Positions 52,424 to 61,888 of a stretch of DNA of 64,000 nucleotides are shown in pieces (the stretch's first letter is position 1; every line of letters begins with the position of its first letter). Location of the stretch: the NCBI RefSeq assembly GCF_003075045.1, contig NZ_QCZD01000003.1, positions 496,001 through 560,000 on the forward strand, written 5' to 3'. The translations under genes and the position numbers were made by a program. Origin of the DNA: Maribacter litoralis (lineage in GTDB: Bacteria > Bacteroidota > Bacteroidia > Flavobacteriales > Flavobacteriaceae). The notes under the pieces are model-generated. The model saw only the letters and a program-made list of their open reading frames with translations, did not search any database and was not told the DNA's origin.

Positions 52424-53368
52424 ATGAAAAAGGTATTTTGTATCGGAGAATTGCTGATTGATTTTGTTGCTGAAAACCAAGGTAAAGATCTATCAAAAGC
52501 AAAAGAGTTTTCTAAAAAGGCAGGTGGAGCACCGGCAAATGTTGCATGTGCAATAAGTAAGCTTGGTGGAGACAGTTTTTTTGTTGGTGCTGTTGGTGAT
52601 GATCCTTTTGGTACTTTTCTTCTTCGTATTCTTGAAAACGAAAAAGTAGATATTTCTTTAGCACAAAAATGTGATACGTTTACCACTTTGGCATTTGTTT
52701 CTATTGATGAAGATGGTGAGCGCGATTTTGTATTTAGCCGTGGTGCAGACAAAGAACTTACATACGACTCATCGCTAAAGTCTAAATTCGAAAATAGCAT
52801 TTTGCACTTTGGTGCAGCAACTGCACTATTAGGTGGTACTTTAGAAGAAACCTACAGTAGGTATTTGTTCGACGGACTTACAAAGAATGCCTTTATTAGT
52901 TTCGACCCTAATTACCGAGTGGATCTTTGGAAAAACAAAGAGGACGTTTTTATACGCAAATGCCATTCTTTCATTGAAAAATCTCATTTATGCAAATTTA
53001 GTCTAGAGGAAGCTCAACTTCTTTCTGGCAAGGAAAATCTTGAAGATGCCTGCAAATTTTTCCATGAAATGGGAACGCAAATTATTGTAGTCACCCTAGG
53101 TAGTGAAGGTACATTACTTAGCACATCTAATTTCTATAAAACAATACCAAGTATTAAGGTGACGCCTAAGGACACTACTGGTGCTGGCGATGCTTTTATT
53201 GGTTGCCTTTTGCAACAGCTTGCCGAAAATTCTAAAATCGAAGATGTTCTAGAGAATGAATATCTACTTTCTAACATGGTGGCCAGAGCTAACAAAGCCG
53301 GCGCCATTACTACAGAGAATTTTGGAGCCATAGAATCATTACCTACAGTACAACAATTAGATTCTTAG
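52424..53368 (+). CDS. Fructokinase-like PfkB carbohydrate kinase
   Basis: Ribokinase/PfkB-family sugar kinase, most probably fructokinase. It begins MKKVFCIGELLIDFVAENQG, has the substrate motif KKAGGAPANVACAISKLGGD (about 31-50) and the catalytic loop VTPKDTTGAGDAFIGCLLQQ (about 247-266). Length 314. The amylosucrase gene starts one base after its stop, so fructose released from sucrose would be phosphorylated by this enzyme. No sugar transporter is in the window, and the gap upstream (52240-52423) holds no strong promoter box. Confidence 0.92.
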   Translation: MKKVFCIGELLIDFVAENQGKDLSKAKEFSKKAGGAPANVACAISKLGGDSFFVGAVGDDPFGTFLLRILENEKVDISLAQKCDTFTTLAFVSIDEDGERDFVFSRGADKELTYDSSLKSKFENSILHFGAATALLGGTLEETYSRYLFDGLTKNAFISFDPNYRVDLWKNKEDVFIRKCHSFIEKSHLCKFSLEEAQLLSGKENLEDACKFFHEMGTQIIVVTLGSEGTLLSTSNFYKTIPSIKVTPKDTTGAGDAFIGCLLQQLAENSKIEDVLENEYLLSNMVARANKAGAITTENFGAIESLPTVQQLDS

Positions 53369-53369
53369 T

Positions 53370-55301
53370 ATGAACCAAGCGGAATTATTAAGAATATTGG
53401 CTTCTAGGGACCAAAAGAAAAAAAGTACGCAATCTTTATTTGAACAAAGGTTGGCTACCAACCTATCCCTTATTAATACCCAGTTTTTTTCGTTATACCA
53501 AGAAAAAGAACATAAGACCTACTTTCTTACTCTTTTAGAAACCTTGGAAACGCTTTTTAAAACCCGACCAAAAGAACTTCAAAACCAAGATATAGACCGT
53601 TTTAATGCAGGAAACTGGTACCAAAGCGAGCAAATGGTAGGCATGCAGATGTACGTTGATAGATTTAATAAAGACATTAACGGACTTAAAGAAAAACTGC
53701 CTTATTTTGAAGACCTTGGTATTAACTTTCTTCACCTAATGCCCATTACCACAAGACCAGCAGGTGAAAATGATGGCGGGTATGCGGTAAACAGCTATCA
53801 TGAAATCGATAGTAAATACGGTACTAAGACAGATTTTTTAGATTTTACCAAAAAAGCACGTAAAAACGATATGTTTATAATGCTTGATTTTGTTGTAAAC
53901 CACACTTCAGATGAATTTGAGTGGGCACAAAAAGCAAAAGAAGGCAATCTACATTATCAAAATTATTACTACACCTATTCTGACCGCCACATCCCCGATG
54001 AGTTCGAAAAGACATTGCCGGAAATATTTCCGCAATCGGCACCCGGCAACTTTACTTACAATAACGAAATGGAGAAATGGGTAATGACCTGTTTTAATAC
54101 ATATCAGTGGGATTTAAATTATAGAAACCCGGAAGTATTCATTGAAATGCTAAGTAATTTAGTTGGTCTTGCAAATTTAGGGGTAGACGTTATCCGTTTT
54201 GACGCGCTGGCTTTTCTTTGGAAAAAACTTGGAACACTTTCACAAAACCTACCGGAAGCGCATACCTTAATCTCACTTTTTAGATTGTGCCTTCAAGTAG
54301 TAGCTCCTGGTGTTATTCTTTTAGCGGAAGCAATTGTAGCCCCAAGAAACATTATTAAATATTTTGGGGAAGGCACTTTAACGGGCAATGAATGCGAAGT
54401 TGCCTACAACGCTTCTTTAATGGCACTTTTGTGGAATTCAATAGCCACTAAAAAAGCATCTTTACTGGTAAAAAGTGTTTCAGAAATACCAACAAAACCT
54501 CAAGATGCCACATGGGTCAACTACATACGATGTCATGACGACATTGGCCTTGGCTACGATGACGATTTTGTTAAAGCAATGGGTTATGATCCCACAGCAC
54601 ATAAACAGTTCATTTTAAACTATTACTGCGGAAAATTAGAATGGTCACCAGCGAAAGGGCTAATGTTCATGTACAACCCAAAAAATGGTGATGGCAGAAT
54701 TACCGGAAGTGCAGCGTCACTATTAGGTTTAGAAACTGCTCTTGAACAAAAGAATGATAAAATTGTTGACTATGCCATCACTAAAATTTTAATGATGCAC
54801 GGTATTATTTTAACGTATGGCGGCATACCCATGATCTATGCCGGTGATGAAATTGCCACCTTAAACGATTATTCTTACGAACAGAACGAAGATCATATAA
54901 ATGATAACCGCTGGGTTAACAGACCAATGCAGAATTGGAATCTTGTTTCAAAAATAAAAACAGAAAAAAACAGCCCTTCTACAATTGTATACAACGGATT
55001 AAAAAAAATGATTCGCTTACGAAAAGAGCATAGCGTGTTCGCAGATACCAACAACATTAAAATACACGGTTGCCCCAACGAACATATATTCGTTTTTCAA
55101 AGATCACATGAAGACGAAAGTGTTTGGGTGCTTTCTAATTTCAATGAAGTTACCGAGACTATCAATATAGGATGGTTACTTTCTATAGGTATTTTAACTG
55201 GTAAAAACTCTATTGATTTACTTACAGGGAAATCTATTGAATTTATACAAAACGAATTGGCATTGAAGCCTTACGAGCAACTTTGGATTAAGAATATTTA
55301 A
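53370..55301 (+). CDS. Amylosucrase (GH13), or a related sucrose hydrolase
   Basis: Transfers glucose from sucrose to a growing alpha-1,4-glucan and releases fructose. The N-terminal helical domain (about 1-85) is followed by a GH13 barrel. The nucleophile Asp278 is in VDVIRFDALAFLWKK, the acid/base Glu320 in LLAEAIVAP, and the stabiliser Asp390 in IRCHDDIGLGY, all in amylosucrase-style context; VVNHTSDE is at 175-182. The C-terminal beta domain ends YEQLWIKNI. Length 643. Sucrose hydrolases of Xanthomonas share this architecture and cannot be fully excluded. It has no signal peptide, so sucrose must enter the cell. The end overlaps the convergent AlbA_2 gene by 14 bases. Confidence 0.88.
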   Translation: MNQAELLRILASRDQKKKSTQSLFEQRLATNLSLINTQFFSLYQEKEHKTYFLTLLETLETLFKTRPKELQNQDIDRFNAGNWYQSEQMVGMQMYVDRFNKDINGLKEKLPYFEDLGINFLHLMPITTRPAGENDGGYAVNSYHEIDSKYGTKTDFLDFTKKARKNDMFIMLDFVVNHTSDEFEWAQKAKEGNLHYQNYYYTYSDRHIPDEFEKTLPEIFPQSAPGNFTYNNEMEKWVMTCFNTYQWDLNYRNPEVFIEMLSNLVGLANLGVDVIRFDALAFLWKKLGTLSQNLPEAHTLISLFRLCLQVVAPGVILLAEAIVAPRNIIKYFGEGTLTGNECEVAYNASLMALLWNSIATKKASLLVKSVSEIPTKPQDATWVNYIRCHDDIGLGYDDDFVKAMGYDPTAHKQFILNYYCGKLEWSPAKGLMFMYNPKNGDGRITGSAASLLGLETALEQKNDKIVDYAITKILMMHGIILTYGGIPMIYAGDEIATLNDYSYEQNEDHINDNRWVNRPMQNWNLVSKIKTEKNSPSTIVYNGLKKMIRLRKEHSVFADTNNIKIHGCPNEHIFVFQRSHEDESVWVLSNFNEVTETINIGWLLSIGILTGKNSIDLLTGKSIEFIQNELALKPYEQLWIKNI

Positions 55302-56424
55302 CCTTCCTTAATACACGAAGCGCTTCTTTCAGCGAGGCATTCACCTTTGGGTATTTCGGTTTCAATATTTGTCTGGCTTTTTCCATACGCTCCTTTGCCT
55401 CTTCAAATCCGTTTAAAAAGCATATTAAATAAGAATCTGCCAAGTACCTTAATTGCTTCACTTCGGCAATCGTCAACTCTATATTCTTCTTTGCCTTGGC
55501 TACCAAAGCATTGTTGTTTTCATATATCTTCTTCAATTCATTTTTATCATGAACCGGGGGTTCGAACAGTAAATCGCTCTTAATTTGATAGGTGCCATTT
55601 TCACTAAAATTAATTACCACTTTTTCCAATGGATAATATCTTTGTTTAGCACCTAAACCTAGTTGAACAAATTCTATGGTCGAAAAGGAATCGTTATCAT
55701 AGGTTATGGTGACCTCATCTAAATTTGAATAAAACAATTTTACTTGCTCATTGATCAACTCAATATCTACCCGATAATAATACGTAACACCATTGACCAC
55801 CTTTTTGTTCCCTGCCCAACAAACTACAAATTGCTCTTTAAAAACTTTATAATCACTATCCAGATCCTTATGACGGTGATTTAAAAAATCGATTACACCA
55901 TCTAAAGTAAGTTCAATATTATTAGTGGCATGTTGTTCAATGGTTGCCACTGCCTCAGAGTTAGTGTCCTTTAATTCTATATCGAACACTTTTGGCAAGC
56001 TAATACTGCCTTCCCTAAAAAATACCGACCCACCATAATATTTCCAGATGTTTTTTCTGAGAGAGCATATTTTTCCAATTGATTTTATGGTAACCAATCC
56101 TACCACTTTTCCTTCTGGCAGATGTGGGAAAGGAATATTTTCATAAGAAATCAACGGTGGGTTATCTAAATAGGCATTCACTAAATTTTGAATCTTACTG
56201 TCATCAAAAAAGTCCACACCAACTATTCGATTATCCTCATCTTCTACACCAACAACAATAAATGAATTGTTAGACGGGTTACTGTTGGCCAAAGCACATA
56301 CATGCTTTAGAAACTTCCCTTTTCCTTCTTTTTCTCCAATTGCAATAAATCGCTTTTTATCGTAAAAACTGTTCTCATCATTATGTGCGAGCAGGTTTTT
56401 TACCAAAAGCCGTTTATTGATCAT
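55288..56424 (-). CDS. AlbA_2 / Schlafen-type ATP-binding domain protein
   Basis: The N-terminal 150 residues fit the AlbA_2 (Schlafen AAA_4) domain: FLKHVCALANSNPSNNSFIV, VVGVEDEDNRIVGVDFFDD, and KVVGLVTIKSIGKIC with FREGSISLP. The remaining region (about 165-378) is mixed, ending in a Lys-rich helical part (LVAKAKKNIELTIAEVKQLR, RQILKPKYPKV). Many AlbA_2 proteins are annotated as ATP-binding regulators; none is biochemically settled. It is downstream of the SDR and AKR genes (27-base gap), possibly in the same transcript. A defence role is not indicated by the neighbours. Confidence 0.75.
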   Translation of the reverse strand: MINKRLLVKNLLAHNDENSFYDKKRFIAIGEKEGKGKFLKHVCALANSNPSNNSFIVVGVEDEDNRIVGVDFFDDSKIQNLVNAYLDNPPLISYENIPFPHLPEGKVVGLVTIKSIGKICSLRKNIWKYYGGSVFFREGSISLPKVFDIELKDTNSEAVATIEQHATNNIELTLDGVIDFLNHRHKDLDSDYKVFKEQFVVCWAGNKKVVNGVTYYYRVDIELINEQVKLFYSNLDEVTITYDNDSFSTIEFVQLGLGAKQRYYPLEKVVINFSENGTYQIKSDLLFEPPVHDKNELKKIYENNNALVAKAKKNIELTIAEVKQLRYLADSYLICFLNGFEEAKERMEKARQILKPKYPKVNASLKEALRVLRKVKYS

Positions 56425-56451
56425 GTTGAGCTATTTTTCTATATGAGAGGC

Positions 56452-57204
56452 TTATGATTTATCTACGATTGTTGAAGAGGCCTGTGCTGTGGGCATAACT
56501 ACTAAATCGGCAATATTTACGTGGTATGGCCTTGTCACTACAAAGTGAATAATATCTGCTATATCCTCTGGTTTCAAGGGCTGAAAACCTTTATAAACAT
56601 TATCTGCCCTTTCTTCATCTCCCTTAAAACGTACATTACTGAATTCGGTTTCCACCAAACCAGGATTTACCGCACCAACACGAACACCTGTACCGTTCAG
56701 ATCAATACGCATACCTTGGTTGATAGCATCTACCGCATGCTTACTGGCGCAGTACACATTTCCCTTGGGGTATACTTCTTTACCTGCAGTTGAACCAATA
56801 TTGATGATGTGACCAGATTTACGAGCCACCATCTGCGGAATCAATGCTTTTGAAACATAAAGCAATCCCTTTACATTGATATCTAGCATGGCGTCCCAAT
56901 CGTCTACGCTACCATCTTGTATGGTATCTAAACCATGGGCATTACCCGCATTATTCACCAAAATATCTATTTGAGAGAAATCTTTTGGCAATGTATCTAT
57001 TGCCACTGTAACGGCTTCTTTATTCCTTATATCAAAATTTAAGGTATGCACGTCTACTTCCTTTCCTAATTCTTCCTTCAAGGCATCTAACCTATCTTGT
57101 CTTCTACCGCACAATACCAACCTAATTCCTTTTAGAGCAAAATGTATGGCGGTAGATTTACCTATTCCACTTGTAGCGCCTGTAATAAATGCTGTTTTTT
57201 TCAT
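56452..57204 (-). CDS. Short-chain dehydrogenase/reductase, YdfG-like
   Basis: NAD(P)-dependent oxidoreductase. The coenzyme motif is AFITGATSGIGKSTAIHFAL (about 4-23) with GRRQDRLDALKEEL after it, and NNAGNAHG near 86. The active site has Ser in INIGSTAGKE and the Tyr-Lys pair in VYCASKHAV (about 153-161), then VNPGLVETEF. This resembles the YdfG/serine 3-dehydrogenase group. With the ATG at 57202-57204 it is 250 residues; the earlier in-frame codon is TTG and is not needed. The AKR gene lies 12 bases upstream, a reductase pair that may act on the same carbonyl compounds. Confidence 0.88.
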   Translation of the reverse strand: MKKTAFITGATSGIGKSTAIHFALKGIRLVLCGRRQDRLDALKEELGKEVDVHTLNFDIRNKEAVTVAIDTLPKDFSQIDILVNNAGNAHGLDTIQDGSVDDWDAMLDINVKGLLYVSKALIPQMVARKSGHIINIGSTAGKEVYPKGNVYCASKHAVDAINQGMRIDLNGTGVRVGAVNPGLVETEFSNVRFKGDEERADNVYKGFQPLKPEDIADIIHFVVTRPYHVNIADLVVMPTAQASSTIVDKS

Positions 57205-57216
57205 GTTCAATTCTAA

Positions 57217-58080
57217 TTATGCAACCTCATGACCCTCATTGGCCTCAAGTAAAATAAACCAATCTTGTAAATCCATAGCTATAGCAACGGCATCCATAGC
57301 CAATTTTAAACGTTGGGGAGTAGCAGTACCTACGACAGGATGAATTTTAGACGGGTGCTTTAAAATCCACGCCAACAGTAATTGATCCTCTGTTGCATCG
57401 TATTTCTTAGTTAGCTTGGCCAATACTTCCTTAACTCTAAAATTTGCCTTGGATTCTTCCCTAAAATAGCTGCCTAATGGACTCCAACTCATAGCAAGCC
57501 TATCATTTGCAATGCAATCGTCTAAAGAACCATCGTTCATTACACCGTTAGAAGTAAGTGAAAATTCTACTTGATTAGCTTCTACCTTATTATTTCTTTC
57601 AATTAATTGTATTTGTGATGGTGAGAAATTAGACACCCCAAATTGCTTGATCTTTCCTTCATTTTTAAGTTGGTCGATAGCTTCAGCTATTTCTGAAGGA
57701 TCCATTAATGGGCTAGGTCTATGTAACAGCAGCAAATCTAAATAATCGGTTTGCAGCATTTTTAGAGACCGTTCTACCGATTTAATAATATAATCTCTAT
57801 TGTAATCATAATGCTTAACCCTATTGCTACGTTCTTTTACGTTGAACTGAATTCCGCATTTGCTGATCAATTGAATATTATCTCGATCTATACCACTTTT
57901 AGCAAATGCTTTACCAAAATCCTCTTCGTTCGTATAATCGCCGTATATATCTGCATGGTCAAAAGTAGTTATGTTATTTTCTACGCAATGGCTCATTAAC
58001 TCTATCATTTCAGCAGTGGAAAGTTGTTTTCCCCATTTGCCCCAGGTCATAGTTCCTGCAATTATTCTTGAATATTTCAA
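57217..58080 (-). CDS. Aldo/keto reductase, YdhF-like
   Basis: NADPH-dependent carbonyl reductase of the AKR superfamily. The TIM barrel carries IAGTMTWGKWGKQLSTAEMI, the catalytic Asp and Tyr in TTFDHADIYGDYTNEEDFGK (about 38-57), Lys in QLISKCG, and His in LLLLHRPSPL. The coenzyme end is PVVGTATPQRLKLAMDA. The style matches E. coli YdhF. Length 287. It is the first of three minus-strand genes (AKR, SDR, AlbA_2), divergent from the moxR operon across 170 bases in which I see no definite promoter. Confidence 0.88.
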   Translation of the reverse strand: MKYSRIIAGTMTWGKWGKQLSTAEMIELMSHCVENNITTFDHADIYGDYTNEEDFGKAFAKSGIDRDNIQLISKCGIQFNVKERSNRVKHYDYNRDYIIKSVERSLKMLQTDYLDLLLLHRPSPLMDPSEIAEAIDQLKNEGKIKQFGVSNFSPSQIQLIERNNKVEANQVEFSLTSNGVMNDGSLDDCIANDRLAMSWSPLGSYFREESKANFRVKEVLAKLTKKYDATEDQLLLAWILKHPSKIHPVVGTATPQRLKLAMDAVAIAMDLQDWFILLEANEGHEVA

Positions 58081-58251
58081 TATATTGTATTTTGTTTAAT
58101 GAAATTAAAAAGAAATACCTTAAAACGTTCATAAAAATAAGGGCTTTTCCAATTTTTTAACCTATCATTAACAGCGACTGACTGAATAAATTTTCAATTT
58201 GCATAACTGTTAAAATTAGAAGCCTTAACAATCAATAATATAATACTTTAA

Positions 58252-59253
58252 ATGGAAGAAAATACCTCAATTGACATTAGTGCGGTAAATGAGAAAATTG
58301 CTCAAGAAAGCGCTTTTATCGATTTATTGATGCTTGAAATGAATAAAGTGATCGTTGGCCAGAAATACATGGTAGAACGATTGCTAATCGGACTTTTAGG
58401 ACAAGGCCATATATTATTGGAAGGTGTACCGGGGTTGGCAAAAACCTTGGCGATCAATACGCTTTCAAAAGCTGTTAAAGGTAGTTTTAGCAGAATTCAA
58501 TTTACACCAGATCTTTTACCTGCAGATGTTGTAGGTACATTGATCTACAACATGAAACTGAACGATTTTTCTATTAAGAAGGGTCCTATTTTTGCAAATT
58601 TTGTGCTTGCCGATGAAATTAACCGTGCACCGGCGAAAGTACAATCAGCTCTTTTAGAGGCTATGCAAGAGAAACAGGTAACCATTGGTGATGAAACCTT
58701 TGTTCTTGACAAACCATTTTTGGTAATGGCAACGCAAAACCCTGTAGAGCAAGAAGGTACTTATCCACTACCAGAGGCACAAGTGGATAGATTTATGTTG
58801 AAAACGGTTATCGACTATCCAAAAATCAATGAGGAACAGTTGATCATGCGCCAAAATTTAAAGGGTAGTTATGAAACGGTAAACCCAGTTGTATCCATAG
58901 AGCAAATACTCAGCGCGCAGAAAGCTGTTCGTGAAGTATATATGGACGAAAAAATAGAGAAATATATTCTTGATCTTGTTTTCGCAACCAGATATCCAGA
59001 AAAATACAACCTAGAAAGCTTAAAACCTTTGATCAGTTTTGGAGCATCTCCAAGGGGTAGTATTAATTTAGGGACAGCGGCAAAATGTTATGCCTTCATT
59101 AAAAGAAGAGGATATGTTGTACCAGAAGATGTACGTGCCGTTGTACACGATGTACTAAGACATAGAATTGGTATAACGTATGAGGCGGAAGCCGAAAACA
59201 TAACTTCTGTTGATATCATCAACAAAATTGTAAACGAGATAGAGGTTCCTTAA
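58252..59253 (+). CDS. MoxR-family AAA+ ATPase
   Basis: AAA+ chaperone-like ATPase that acts with VWA-domain proteins. Walker A is EGVPGLAKT (57-65), Walker B is FVLADEINR (117-125), and sensor 1 is in VMATQNPVEQEGTYPLPEAQ. The C-terminal lid contains ISFGASPRGSINLGTAAKCY. Length 333. It leads the Bat (aerotolerance-associated) gene set: DUF58, BatD-like, batA, batB, batC. A 101-base gap before the DUF58 gene holds nested inverted repeats, which could control how much message passes on. Confidence 0.94.
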   Translation: MEENTSIDISAVNEKIAQESAFIDLLMLEMNKVIVGQKYMVERLLIGLLGQGHILLEGVPGLAKTLAINTLSKAVKGSFSRIQFTPDLLPADVVGTLIYNMKLNDFSIKKGPIFANFVLADEINRAPAKVQSALLEAMQEKQVTIGDETFVLDKPFLVMATQNPVEQEGTYPLPEAQVDRFMLKTVIDYPKINEEQLIMRQNLKGSYETVNPVVSIEQILSAQKAVREVYMDEKIEKYILDLVFATRYPEKYNLESLKPLISFGASPRGSINLGTAAKCYAFIKRRGYVVPEDVRAVVHDVLRHRIGITYEAEAENITSVDIINKIVNEIEVP

Positions 59254-59254
59254 A

Positions 59255-59338
59255 TACAGTACACCATATTCAGCATTTAAATTCTTTATACCGATTTTAA
59301 TTTTATGCTGAAGTAATTTTACTAAAACGGATACTGTA
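59255..59338. other. Nested inverted repeats between moxR and the DUF58 gene
   Basis: Outer arms TACAGTA (59255-59261) and TACTGTA (59332-59338) enclose inner arms TTCAGCAT (59269-59276) and ATGCTGAA (59305-59312). The inner stem can continue with AAATT/AATTT after a bulge. The structure fills most of the 101-base gap inside the operon and has no T run, so it looks like an mRNA fold, a processing site or stabiliser rather than a terminator. Confidence 0.45.
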
Positions 59339-59354
59339 AACTGTTTACTAAAGA

Positions 59355-60221
59355 ATGGACACCAAAGAGCTACTCAAAAAAGTACGTAAAATTGAAATAA
59401 AGACGAGACGTCTTTCCGACCATATATTTGGTGGGGAATACCACTCTACCTTTAAGGGTCGTGGTATGACATTTAGTGAAGTACGACAGTATCAATTTGG
59501 AGATGATGTTAGAAATATTGACTGGAACGTTACCGCCCGTTACAACGAACCTTATATAAAGGTCTTTGAAGAAGAGCGAGAATTGACCATGATGTTAATG
59601 GTAGATATTAGTGGCTCTGAATTATTTGGAACCACTAATCAATTTAAAAATGAAATAGTTACAGAAATATCTGCCACTTTAGCTTTTAGCGCATTACAAA
59701 ATAATGATAAAGTAGGTATTATATTGTTCTCTGATCAAATAGAACTTTTTATCCCACCAAAAAAAGGAAAAACACATGTTCTTCGAATTATAAGGGAACT
59801 ATTGGAGTTTAAACCAAAAAGCAATAAAACTGACATAGCCCAAGCTTTAAAATTCTTGAGCAGTGTCATGAAAAAGAAAGCCATTGTTTTTTTGCTTTCT
59901 GATTTTATTGATGAAGGATATGAAAAAACCCTTAAGATTACCGGTAGCAAGCACGACGTAACAGGCATTCGTATTTATGACGAGCGCGAAGAGTCTATAC
60001 CAAACTTGGGAATGGTGCAAGTAGAAGATGCAGAAACAGGCAAACTGCAGTTGGTAAATACCAAATCTAAAAAAGTACGTAACGCATATGCACAATTTCA
60101 CCAAGAGCGTGTTACCTACTTTAAAGAGTCTTTTACAAAATCGGGATGCGGTGTATTAGACTGTAGGGTCGATGAAAGCTATGTGAAAAAATTATTAGGC
60201 TATTTTAAAAGAAGAGGTTGA
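59355..60221 (+). CDS. DUF58 protein with VWA-like fold
   Basis: Cytoplasmic partner of MoxR. The DUF58 signature FSEVRQYQFGDDVRNIDWNV (40-59) is followed by the VWA-like domain with a MIDAS-type DxSxS at Asp84-Ser88 (VDISGSE). The region from 100 to 288 continues the Rossmann-like fold (KAIVFLLSDFIDEGYEKTL). There is no membrane segment. Length 288. The stop TGA ends just before the next gene, 5 bases upstream of its chosen ATG. Such proteins are thought to be substrates or adaptors of MoxR ATPases. Confidence 0.92.
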   Translation: MDTKELLKKVRKIEIKTRRLSDHIFGGEYHSTFKGRGMTFSEVRQYQFGDDVRNIDWNVTARYNEPYIKVFEEERELTMMLMVDISGSELFGTTNQFKNEIVTEISATLAFSALQNNDKVGIILFSDQIELFIPPKKGKTHVLRIIRELLEFKPKSNKTDIAQALKFLSSVMKKKAIVFLLSDFIDEGYEKTLKITGSKHDVTGIRIYDEREESIPNLGMVQVEDAETGKLQLVNTKSKKVRNAYAQFHQERVTYFKESFTKSGCGVLDCRVDESYVKKLLGYFKRRG

Positions 60222-60226
60222 TACGA

Positions 60227-61888
60227 ATGAGTTATATTAAAAAAGCAATTACAACAGGTTTACCGTACGTAGTACGAGTTTTGCCTGTATTCGTATTTTT
60301 ACTATGCTCCATTACATTGAGCGCTCAAGAAAATCCGAAGATAACTACAGAGGTAGATACTACTTTTATAAAAATTGGAGAGCAGGTTCAATGGAAGGTT
60401 ACCGTAGATATCGACTCTACCGATTTTGTTATTTTTCCTGAGGGGCAAACGTTCTCTCCTTTAGAAACCGTTGAAGCGTTTGCAACGGACACCACGAGAA
60501 ATAAAGATAGGCTAACGCTACAAAAAATATATGCACTTACCCAGTTTGATTCGGGTGCGTACAAATTACCTTCTCAACGTATTGATATCAATGGCACCGG
60601 TTATATGACCGATTCTTCTATGATCAATGTAGCTACTGTTCCTGTAGATACTTTGAATCAGAAAATGTACGATATAAAGCCACTTATCAATGTTGAAAAA
60701 AGCAATTACACATTCTGGAAATACTTGATTATCGGTTTGCTTATTCTATTGATTTTAGGCGGATTATTATACTGGTTCGTGTTTCGTAAAAAACCACTTA
60801 CTGAAGAAGAAAAAGTAGCCTTACTTCCTCCATATGATAGAGCTTTACTAGAACTTAAACAGTTAGAAAACTCTAAGTACTTGATACAAGACGAGTACAA
60901 ACAATATTATTCTGAGTTGACCACTATTGTTCGCTCCTATCTAGAAGAAGATGCCCATATAACAGCTTTGGAAAGCACCACGGGTCAACTCATTGAGAAA
61001 TTAGAACTGCTAAAAGATGCGGGTGAGTTAAAGTTAGACGACGATACTATTAAGCAGTTTCAACAAATATTACAAACGGCAGATTTAGTAAAATTCGCCA
61101 AGAACAAGCCCTCTACTTCAGTTGCCGAGCAAGACAGAAAACTGGTTGAGCAAATAGTTGAAAAAACACATGAAGCCATACCAGAACCTACAGAAGAAGA
61201 GTTACTGGAACAAGCCGAGTATCAAGAAGAATTGGAGCGTAGGGCAAAAAAGAAAAAGATAAGAATTGCAGTAATATCCGCTGTCGCCGTAGTTTTGGTT
61301 GGTATTACCATTGCTGGAATAAAATTAGGTTTCGGTTACTTAAAAGATACCGTTTTAGGTCATCCTACCAAAGAACTATTAGAAGGTGAATGGGTGCGCA
61401 GCAGCTATGGTTTTCCTCCTATACAATTAGAGACCCCTCAAGTTCTGGTGCGTCAAAAGATAAAATTACCGGCCGAAGCCAAGGCCGCCATTGCAGATAT
61501 ACAAGCTTTTGAGTACAGGAGCCCTATTTCATTATTTAATATAGGCACTACTAGTATTACTCTAGCACAACAAGATGTGGAACCGGAATTTGACAAGACA
61601 ATTGAACAAATTCTTTCAAATTTTGAAGGTCAAGGCGCAAAGAACATCATTACTAAACAAGAGGAGTTTAGTACCATTAGTGGTGTTAAAGGAGTAAAGG
61701 TTTTTGGCAGTGGCCAGTTTCCATTACCAGGATCGGAAGAATTAATTGATGGCGAATATGCCGTGTTACTTTTTGGAGGCAAAGGCTTTCAACAATATGT
61801 TATTCTAACTTGGTTAGAAGATGATACATACGCACAAGAAATAGTAGACCGTATTTTAGCATCGGTAGAAGTAAAAACAGAAGCATAA
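60227..61888 (+). CDS. BatD-like membrane protein with an extra periplasmic C-terminal domain
   Basis: Envelope protein of the Bat operon. I chose the ATG at 60227 over a TTG three codons upstream. A signal peptide ends near residue 34 (SITLSAQ). A beta-rich domain (about 36-155) follows, then a membrane helix (about 161-186), a cytoplasmic helical part (about 190-340) with YYSELTTIVRSYLEEDAHIT as in DUF4381-type proteins, a second helix (about 345-370), and a C-terminal domain (about 375-554) rich in beta elements (VKGVKVFGSGQFPLPGSEEL). The last two parts are unusual. It abuts batA with no gap (stop then ATG). Confidence 0.75.
   Translation: MSYIKKAITTGLPYVVRVLPVFVFLLCSITLSAQENPKITTEVDTTFIKIGEQVQWKVTVDIDSTDFVIFPEGQTFSPLETVEAFATDTTRNKDRLTLQKIYALTQFDSGAYKLPSQRIDINGTGYMTDSSMINVATVPVDTLNQKMYDIKPLINVEKSNYTFWKYLIIGLLILLILGGLLYWFVFRKKPLTEEEKVALLPPYDRALLELKQLENSKYLIQDEYKQYYSELTTIVRSYLEEDAHITALESTTGQLIEKLELLKDAGELKLDDDTIKQFQQILQTADLVKFAKNKPSTSVAEQDRKLVEQIVEKTHEAIPEPTEEELLEQAEYQEELERRAKKKKIRIAVISAVAVVLVGITIAGIKLGFGYLKDTVLGHPTKELLEGEWVRSSYGFPPIQLETPQVLVRQKIKLPAEAKAAIADIQAFEYRSPISLFNIGTTSITLAQQDVEPEFDKTIEQILSNFEGQGAKNIITKQEEFSTISGVKGVKVFGSGQFPLPGSEELIDGEYAVLLFGGKGFQQYVILTWLEDDTYAQEIVDRILASVEVKTEA

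Noticed and set aside
55288-56424. Antiphage defence island around the AlbA_2 protein
   Set aside because: Neighbours are ordinary reductases and a sugar module; no nuclease, toxin, integrase or abnormal base composition accompanies it.
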